Source: Alphaproteobacteria bacterium
GTDB lineage: Bacteria > Pseudomonadota > Alphaproteobacteria > UBA11222
Assembly (NCBI GenBank): GCA_003454415.1
Contig: DMKG01000186.1
Span: 1 to 18,316, forward strand
Length of the DNA: 18,316 nt
Direction of reading: 5' to 3'
In this document: positions 13,907 through 18,316 of the stretch, in pieces
How the letters are laid out: each line of letters begins with the position of its first letter
Numbering within the stretch: the stretch's first letter is position 1
The notes under the pieces: generated by a model
Database searches by the model: none
What the model saw: the letters and a program-made list of their open reading frames with translations, nothing else
What the model was told of the DNA's origin: nothing
Position numbers and translations under genes: made by a program

Positions 13907-13983
13907 TGGTCGGAGTGGCCGGATTTGAACCGACGACCCCTTGTCCCCCAGACAAGTGCGCTACCAGGCTGCGCCACACTCCG
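13907..13983 (-). tRNA. tRNA-Pro (anticodon GGG)
   Basis: The 77-base minus-strand sequence folds fully with encoded CCA. CGGAGTG pairs with CACTCCG in the acceptor. GGCGCAG and TAGCGC form the D-arm, CTTGT-CTGGGGG-ACAAG the anticodon arm, and GGTTCAAATCC the T-arm. The anticodon is GGG, proline. It sits between the merR-type gene and the methyltransferase, transcribed in the same direction as both. Confidence 0.95.
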
Positions 13984-14014
13984 ACGATGCTTGGCGGGTC
14001 TGCCAAGGCGGCGG

Positions 14015-14043
14015 AATATAGCCCCGGCTGGCGTTCAGGGCAA
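14015..14043 (-). promoter_or_regulatory. Promoter of tRNA-Pro (and probably the methyltransferase)
   Basis: On the minus strand TTGCCC (14038-14043) is followed after exactly 17 bases by TATATT (14015-14020). Transcription would begin near 14008, about 25 bases before the mature tRNA. A small hairpin (CTTGGC and GCCAAG, 13990-14007) lies in the leader. This is the best sigma70-like promoter in the window. Confidence 0.65.
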
Positions 14044-14096
14044 CCAGACAGTCGGGAAAAATCCGCCAAACCGTGCAAATCAGGAAAAAAATAATA

Positions 14097-14681
14097 TCAG
14101 GGATTTTCCAGCATCTGCTGAATATCACACAATTGGGCAAGCAATTGTTCCAGTTTCCTGCGCTGGGCCGGGTTGATCCGGGTGGGACGCACCGCCTTAG
14201 GATGCGTGGGTGAAGGGTCTGCGGCCATGCCCGGTCTGACCAATTCTGGCAACAGGATAGGCAAGGGAATCTCATCAGGATTGGGCTGTGGCCGGCGCAG
14301 ATTTCGGTTCGCCTTTGGTCTGGAGACATCCTCGGCGACTGGCGGCTTTTCTATGATTTGCGCGACGGAGTCCACGGCTTCCGCCTGGTTCATCGCGCCG
14401 CTGACGAAGCGCGGCCCGCGCTCCTTGAGCAGTTTTTGCACCCCCTTGATAGTATAGCCTTCGCCATAAAGCAGGCCGCGAATCCCGCGCAGCAGATTGA
14501 CGTCGTCCGGCCGGTAATAACGCCGCCCCCCTGCCCGTTTCAAAGGCTTGATCTGGGTGAATTTGCTCTCCCAGAACCGCAGAACATGCTGCGGAACGTT
14601 AAGTTCGGCTGCAACCTCACTGATTGTCCTGAACGCGTTGATTGATTTTTGCACAGAATAATCAGTCTGAAGCGGGTCCAT
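14097..14681 (-). CDS. MerR-family transcriptional regulator
   Basis: The 194-residue product has an N-terminal MerR winged helix-turn-helix: [14 protein letters not shown] (about 17-30), V-L-R-F-W-E-S-K-F (33-41), [13 protein letters not shown] (49-61) and [10 protein letters not shown] (75-84). The middle (about 105-165) is a low-complexity Pro/Arg-rich linker, and the C-terminus holds a short helix rich in Leu and Gln. No cysteine metal-sensor motif is visible, so the effector is unknown. It directly follows ihfA and overlaps it by 20 bases with the ATG at 14681; a GTG at 14687 is also possible. The ihfA-merR pairing is conserved in Alphaproteobacteria. Confidence 0.88.
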   Translation of the reverse strand: MDPLQTDYSVQKSINAFRTISEVAAELNVPQHVLRFWESKFTQIKPLKRAGGRRYYRPDDVNLLRGIRGLLYGEGYTIKGVQKLLKERGPRFVSGAMNQAEAVDSVAQIIEKPPVAEDVSRPKANRNLRRPQPNPDEIPLPILLPELVRPGMAADPSPTHPKAVRPTRINPAQRRKLEQLLAQLCDIQQMLENP

Positions 14682-14985
14682 CGCCACGAAGTTTGGGAGT
14701 GGCCCGGTTGATCTGCTCTTTCATCACATGAGAGGGCCGGAACACCAGCACCTTGCGCGGCGCAATGGGAACTTCCTCGCCTGTCTTGGGATTACGGCCA
14801 ATGCGCCCTCCCTTCTCCCGCACCATGAAGGTTCCAAAGGAGGATATCTTCACCTGCCTGCTCTTGATAAGCTCAGAACATACCTCCTCCAGCACAGCTT
14901 CGACGAGTTGCGCCGATTCGCTGCGTGAAAGCCCTACTTCCCTATGCACGGATTCACTCAATTGCGAGCGGGTAACCGTTCCCAT
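14662..14985 (-). CDS. ihfA: Integration host factor subunit alpha
   Basis: IHF-alpha forms a heterodimer with IHF-beta that bends DNA sharply and acts in transcription, replication and recombination. The 107-residue product has the HU/IHF fold: T-R-S-Q-L-S-E at the start, an alpha-helical dimerisation part to about 45, V-K-I-S-S-F-G-T-F (about 45-53), and the DNA-intercalating arm [11 protein letters not shown] (64-74), where P66 is the expected intercalating proline, followed by [11 protein letters not shown] very strong ribosome binding site (GAGGAGGGG) precedes the ATG at 14985. Its last codons overlap the merR-type gene. A promoter is visible upstream at 15041-15070. Confidence 0.95.
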   Translation of the reverse strand: MGTVTRSQLSESVHREVGLSRSESAQLVEAVLEEVCSELIKSRQVKISSFGTFMVREKGGRIGRNPKTGEEVPIAPRKVLVFRPSHVMKEQINRATPKLRGDGPASD

Positions 14986-15040
14986 GGCCCCTCCTCATCT
15001 TTTCCAGATCGCGTCCGGTTTGCGAACGATTGCTTGCTTC

Positions 15041-15070
15041 ATTCTGCACAAAGAAATGGCTCTGTGTCAA
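15041..15070 (-). promoter_or_regulatory. Promoter of ihfA-merR
   Basis: On the minus strand a perfect -35, TTGACA (15065-15070), is followed after 18 bases by CAGAAT (15041-15046), 4 of 6 matches to a -10. The start of transcription would be near 15034, giving a leader of about 50 bases to the ihfA ATG. It lies in the 129-base gap after fabH. Confidence 0.5.
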
Positions 15071-15114
15071 ATAGATAGGGGTCAGTCTTGAACCATACAT
15101 GGCGGCCGGGTCAA

Positions 15115-16092
15115 TTACCAGCGGATCAGCGCCGAGCCCCAGGTAAAGCCTCCGCCCATAGCTTCAAGCAGCACCAGATCGCCGGTCTTGATCCGTCCAT
15201 CCCGCACCGCCGCATCCAGCGCCAAAGGAATGGAAGCCGCCGAAGTATTGCCGTGCTGGCCAACGGTTTGCACGACTTTTTCCAGCGGAATGCCCAATTT
15301 CCTGGCTGTCGCGTCGATGATGCGCTTATTGGCCTGATGCGGCACGATCCAGTCTATACCGCTTGCGCTGAGGCCCGTCGCAGATAGCGCTTCGTTTACG
15401 GCCTGGGTCAGGTTATTGACGGCATGTTTGAAGACTTCGCGGCCATTCATCCGCAAATGGCCGGTGGTTCCGGTTGAAGACGGACCTCCATCGACATACA
15501 GCAGATCGTGATGCCGCCCGTCCGCATATAAATGCGTGGTGAGGATGCCGCGGTCCGCGAGCGTTTCCGTGAAGGGGCCCGCTTTCAGCACCATCGCCCC
15601 AGCCCCATCGCCGAACAGGACGCAGGTCGTGCGGTCCTGCCAATCCAGCAGCCGTGAAAAGGTTTCCGCACCGATCACCAGAGCTTTCTGAAACTGTCCC
15701 ATCGCGATAAAATTGTTGGCGACTGCCAATGCGTAAACGAATCCGCTGCACACCGCCTGGACGTCAAAGGCTGCGCCCTGCTTTATGCCTAGAGCCGCCT
15801 GCACTTTCGTGGCGGTCGCAGGAAAAGTCTGATCTGGGGTTGCCGTCGCCAGAACGATAAGATCGATTTCCTGCGCATCCATTCCCGCATGGGTGAGCGC
15901 CGCCCGCGCCGCCTGAAGCGCGAGGTCCGATGTCATTTCTCCATCGGCGACGATGCGCCGCTCATGGATGCCGGACCGTTCGACAATCCATTCGTCGCTG
16001 GTATCCACCATGTTCGCGAGTTCTGCATTGCGCATCACGCGCGCGGGCAGATATCCACCCACGCCGCAGACAACTGATCTGAGGGGGGTCAC
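15115..16092 (-). CDS. fabH: Beta-ketoacyl-ACP synthase III (FabH)
   Basis: FabH condenses acetyl-CoA with malonyl-ACP to start type II fatty-acid synthesis. The 325-residue product has normal length and the full catalytic triad: C115 in Q-A-V-C-S-G-F, H252 in V-P-H-Q-A-N-K-R-I, and N282 in Q-H-G-N-T-S-A-A-S. The N-terminal [12 protein letters not shown] (31-42) and F-G-D-G-A-G-A (160-166) are also typical. The start is GTG at 16092 and overlaps the plsX stop by 4 bases (GTGA), so the two are translationally coupled. The pair supplies early steps of fatty-acid and phospholipid synthesis. Confidence 0.96.
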   Translation of the reverse strand: MTPLRSVVCGVGGYLPARVMRNAELANMVDTSDEWIVERSGIHERRIVADGEMTSDLALQAARAALTHAGMDAQEIDLIVLATATPDQTFPATATKVQAALGIKQGAAFDVQAVCSGFVYALAVANNFIAMGQFQKALVIGAETFSRLLDWQDRTTCVLFGDGAGAMVLKAGPFTETLADRGILTTHLYADGRHHDLLYVDGGPSSTGTTGHLRMNGREVFKHAVNNLTQAVNEALSATGLSASGIDWIVPHQANKRIIDATARKLGIPLEKVVQTVGQHGNTSAASIPLALDAAVRDGRIKTGDLVLLEAMGGGFTWGSALIRW

Positions 16093-17195
16093 CTGATTTT
16101 AGCCTCTAGGCCATGATTTGGTTTCATTGGAAGTCCGGATTCTGATTCGATAGTTATTTTAAGCGCTTCTTCAAAATTCTTCATGTCCTGCGCGATACGT
16201 GAAACCAGATCTCCCTTGGCCATTTCTATACCAGTTTCAATCGCATGGGCAAATCCCATGCCGTCCGTTCCACCGTGACTTTTGATGACGAGACCGTTGA
16301 GGCCCAGGAACACCCCGCCATTATGCGCCCTCGGATCAAGCTTATCACGCAAGCTTTGAAAGGCGCGACGCGCCAGAACATAAGCCAGTCTGGACAGCAG
16401 GGAAGACCGAAACGCGTTGCCCAGAAGATGGAAGATCAGTTTTGCGCTCCCCTCCCCGGTTTTCAAGGCGACATTACCCGTAAATCCGTCAGTTACAACA
16501 ACATCAACGCTTCCGCCTCCAAGATCCGTTCCTTCCACAAAACCGATGAACTCCATGTTTTCCTGCGCCGCCTGGCGGAGCAAAGTAGCGGCTGCGCGCA
16601 CATATTCATGCCCTTTCTGCTCTTCCTCACCCACATTCAGCAAGCCAAGCCGGGGCTTTGGGATATTCAGAACCACACGGGCGAAGGCTGTTCCCATCAC
16701 GGAGAATTGCACTAGGCTGTCTTCGTCACATTCCAGATTCGCCCCCAGATCCAGCACGACTTTTTCGCGTTCCGGCCCAGGCCAGGTGGAAGCAATGGCG
16801 GGGCGGCGGATATCCTTCATGGTGCGCAACTGCAATACCGACATCGCCATCAGAACGCCCGTGTTGCCCGCTGATATGGCGACCCCTGCCTCGCCATTCT
16901 TGACCATTTCGATGGCTTTCCACATGCTGGTGCCCTTGCCGCGCCGGACGGTCTGGCTGGGCTTGTCATCCGCGCCCACAACCTCGCTGGTATGGCGTAT
17001 TTCACAACGGTCTTTGAGGGCTCCGTAAGGGGTGATCAGCGGCTTCAGGCGCGTTTCATCCCCGAACAGCACGAATCGAATGTCATCATGACGGGCGCCC
17101 GCCAAAGCCGCCCCTTCGATTACCATTTCAGGCGCGGCGTCGCCCCCCATGGCGTCCAGAGCCAGGGTAAGGATCATCTTGTCAGTGAAGGTCAA
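16089..17195 (-). CDS. plsX: Phosphate acyltransferase PlsX
   Basis: PlsX makes acyl-phosphate from acyl-ACP for membrane phospholipid synthesis, acting at the inner face of the membrane. The 368-residue product shows [12 protein letters not shown] (11-22), [10 protein letters not shown] near residue 108, [30 protein letters not shown], and H-G-G-T-D near the C-terminus, all conserved in PlsX. The TTG at 17195 is taken as start because AAGGAAAG lies about 11 bases upstream. The ATG at 17177, directly before the first family strand, is a good alternative without a ribosome binding site. The stop overlaps the fabH start. Confidence 0.95.
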   Translation of the reverse strand: MTFTDKMILTLALDAMGGDAAPEMVIEGAALAGARHDDIRFVLFGDETRLKPLITPYGALKDRCEIRHTSEVVGADDKPSQTVRRGKGTSMWKAIEMVKNGEAGVAISAGNTGVLMAMSVLQLRTMKDIRRPAIASTWPGPEREKVVLDLGANLECDEDSLVQFSVMGTAFARVVLNIPKPRLGLLNVGEEEQKGHEYVRAAATLLRQAAQENMEFIGFVEGTDLGGGSVDVVVTDGFTGNVALKTGEGSAKLIFHLLGNAFRSSLLSRLAYVLARRAFQSLRDKLDPRAHNGGVFLGLNGLVIKSHGGTDGMGFAHAIETGIEMAKGDLVSRIAQDMKNFEEALKITIESESGLPMKPNHGLEAKIR

Positions 17196-17210
17196 ATGCC
17201 CTGTCTTTCC

Positions 17211-17366
17211 TTAACCGTTTCCCTGTCGCGCGATCATTTTCCGTAACATTTTTATTTCAGTTTGGCGATCTGAATAGCGAAAATCCCGCCCAATTCCAAG
17301 AAATACCAAATACATGATTAACGGCAGGCACAGGATAGAACACAGCAGCCCGTACTTGACAGCCAT
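17211..17366 (-). CDS. Possible 51-residue single-span membrane protein upstream of plsX
   Basis: A minus-strand frame from an ATG at 17366 encodes a short hydrophobic segment (residues 5-25, one membrane span) followed by a charged tail with R-Y-S-D-R and K-M-L-R-K. It ends 15 bases before plsX. I do not recognise it. Against it: AT-rich codons unlike its neighbours, no clear ribosome binding site, and the likely rpmF promoter on the other strand lies across its start. It is listed only as a possibility. Confidence 0.2.
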   Translation of the reverse strand: MAVKYGLLCSILCLPLIMYLVFLGIGRDFRYSDRQTEIKMLRKMIARQGNG

Positions 17367-17384
17367 GCCGTCGCCAACTAGTTT
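17356..17384 (+). promoter_or_regulatory. Candidate promoter of rpmF
   Basis: A perfect TTGACA (17356-17361) is followed after 17 bases by TAGTTT (17379-17384), 3 of 6 matches to a -10. Transcription would begin near 17391, leaving a 46-base leader before rpmF. It shows that rpmF can have its own transcript on the strand opposite to its neighbours. Confidence 0.4.
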
Positions 17385-17436
17385 GCGCGCTTTCCTGCAC
17401 ATTGCAGGTAATCATTCTGTTTATAGGCCCAGGATC

Positions 17437-17619
17437 ATGGCAGTCCCCAAACGAAAAACCACCCCCATGAAACGTGGCATGCGCCGCTCCCATGACGCGC
17501 TGCCTAAATCCGTTTATCAGGAAAGCAAGGAATCCGGCGAACTGGTGCGCCCGCATCATATCGATCTCAAATCCGGTAAATACCGGGGCCGTCAGATCCT
17601 GCCCGAACGGGACGATTGA
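17437..17619 (+). CDS. rpmF: 50S ribosomal protein L32
   Basis: L32 is a small basic protein of the large ribosomal subunit. The 60-residue product begins [17 protein letters not shown], the family signature, and ends with the alphaproteobacterial form [16 protein letters not shown]. It lacks the zinc cysteines, as is usual in this class. The ATG at 17437 has AGGA 3-6 bases upstream and is the only start consistent with the family; the open frame extends further upstream without meaning. It lies between plsX and the DUF177 gene but on the other strand, divergent from plsX and convergent with DUF177 (9 bases apart). Confidence 0.96.
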   Translation: MAVPKRKTTPMKRGMRRSHDALPKSVYQESKESGELVRPHHIDLKSGKYRGRQILPERDD

Positions 17620-17628
17620 ACGGCCCGT

Positions 17629-18228
17629 CTATCCCTTCAGCTTGTCGCGCAAAGCCGCCAGCGACTGAAAGGCGTTAAATGCCTGCCTCCTCTCAGGGGA
17701 GGACAGGCTTTCACCGTCATTCAGATCCGCATCTTCAGATTCCTGCAGGACGGCGCCCTCAGCACGCGGATAAGGATCAAGGCCTAGCGCCAGAAATTCA
17801 ACTGCGACCGCGCCCAGATCAATATCCCGCCCATTGAACCCTTCTGGGGGATCCTCCTCAGTTGGTTCGATCCACACCTCCCTGGATAAGTCAGAAACTT
17901 CTTCCGAAGCGTTTTCCATCTCTGACTCCGGCAAGAATCGCACTGTGATGATCTCCCTGACATGAGAGCGGACCGGCTCCAGGCTGACGACGCATTCCTG
18001 TGTGACATCGGCGCTGACCTCACCTGTAACGGCGACGCCGCGCCCGCCCCAGCGCTGGATCTGCAATTCAGCCTGAAAATTTTCGAGAATTATGAGATCC
18101 AGATATTCAGCCAGGTCCCCAGCCGCGATTTCGTCAAGCCGAATCGTCAGCTCAACGGGCGTGGATCCTAAATGCTCCACATTCTGGATCATCTGTACCG
18201 GCGGGTTTTTAGCGCGGGCCTTGTTCAT
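17629..18228 (-). CDS. DUF177 (YceD) family protein, large-subunit rRNA accumulation factor
   Basis: The 199-residue product matches the YceD/DUF177 family, which is linked to 23S rRNA accumulation in bacteria and chloroplasts. The conserved parts are V-T-Q-E-C-V-V-S-L-E-P-V (about 74-85), V-R-F-L-P-E, and the C-terminal D-L-G-A-V-A-V-E-F-L-A-L-G-L-D-P-Y-P-R (about 137-155). The single conserved Cys is in the first of these. The last 40 residues are acidic and then helical. It is usually the gene before plsX, as here apart from the inserted rpmF. The ATG at 18228 follows 18 bases after the stop of the upstream fragment, suggesting one operon. Confidence 0.88.
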   Translation of the reverse strand: MNKARAKNPPVQMIQNVEHLGSTPVELTIRLDEIAAGDLAEYLDLIILENFQAELQIQRWGGRGVAVTGEVSADVTQECVVSLEPVRSHVREIITVRFLPESEMENASEEVSDLSREVWIEPTEEDPPEGFNGRDIDLGAVAVEFLALGLDPYPRAEGAVLQESEDADLNDGESLSSPERRQAFNAFQSLAALRDKLKG

Positions 18229-18246
18229 AGCGCCACCTTGTCCGCT

Positions 18247-18316
18247 TTAAAAAAACCCTGAGGCGGCTGGAAAGGAAAGCTCACCCCTCAGCAGGCTGTG
18301 CTCGTCCTGCCGCGCC
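18247..18316 (-). CDS. C-terminal end of an upstream gene, possibly ubiquinol-cytochrome c chaperone
   Basis: Only the last 22 codons are in the window. They end D-E-H-S-L-L-R-G-E-L-S-F-P, then a short hydrophobic tail and TAA at 18247-18249. A final L-L-x-G-x-L-x-F-P is what I would expect at the end of the ubiquinol-cytochrome c chaperone (CBP3-like) gene, which commonly precedes DUF177 in Alphaproteobacteria. The fragment is too short for certainty, and the assignment rests mainly on position. Confidence 0.4.
   Translation of the reverse strand, partial: ARQDEHSLLRGELSFPAASGFF

Noticed and set aside
13873..13977. N-terminal extension of the methyltransferase to 13977
   Set aside because: The extra codons read through tRNA-Pro. 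The ATG at 13872 has a good ribosome binding site and begins the recognisable protein.
1..18316. CRISPR array, IS element, prophage or large defence island
   Set aside because: No regularly spaced repeats, transposase or integrase motifs, terminal repeats or phage structural genes are visible. The only defence-like items are one intact and one decayed toxin-antitoxin pair.

Overview
This is a GC-rich chromosomal segment from an alphaproteobacterium. The clearest taxonomic signal is on the right: a DUF177/YceD gene, plsX, fabH, ihfA and a merR-type regulator lie in a row next to tRNA-Pro. That order is typical of Alphaproteobacteria, and the fragment upstream of DUF177 looks like the end of a ubiquinol-cytochrome c chaperone gene, which also fits. 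Several genes use GTG or TTG starts, and most are preceded by a recognisable Shine-Dalgarno sequence. I cannot name a genus.

Left part (1-1595, minus strand): a compact methionine-salvage operon, mtnP-apt-mtnA, with mtnA running off the window edge. It removes 5'-methylthioadenosine, salvages the adenine and isomerises the methylthioribose-1-phosphate. A divergent plus-strand operon follows (1724-3818): a beta-hydroxyacid dehydrogenase, a 67-residue protein with two CxxC pairs, and an EamA-type exporter with a 68-residue histidine-rich tail. Their start and stop codons overlap. Next come a Nim-like flavin-binding protein, a FitA/VapB-VapC toxin-antitoxin pair behind a near-perfect palindrome, the MeaB GTPase and ribosomal protein L28.

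Middle part (6778-10540): a secreted phytase-like esterase-family protein and a divergent crotonase. Then comes about 1 kb of gene decay. It holds a mazEF-type toxin-antitoxin remnant with two frameshifts and a lost 3' end, and the C-terminal half of a GPH-family sugar:cation symporter. An isoprenylcysteine-methyltransferase-like membrane protein and tRNA-Met(CAT) follow. The tRNA is preceded by three identical 10-bp palindromes.

Right part (10540-18316): an AcuI/YhdH-type quinone oxidoreductase, a dihydroorotase, a SAM-dependent methyltransferase that probably shares a transcript with tRNA-Pro, then the conserved merR-ihfA-fabH-plsX-DUF177 block. Within that block rpmF (L32) lies on the opposite strand, which is unusual because rpmF is normally co-oriented with yceD and plsX where the genes are linked.

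Most of the window is ordinary housekeeping. I see no phage, IS element, CRISPR array or convincing new multi-gene system. The items most worth a second look are the decayed mazEF/symporter region, the tRNA-Pro-methyltransferase transcript with a hairpin over its ribosome binding site, the triple palindrome beside tRNA-Met, the inverted rpmF, and the duplicated His-rich exporter tail next to a small Cys-pair protein.
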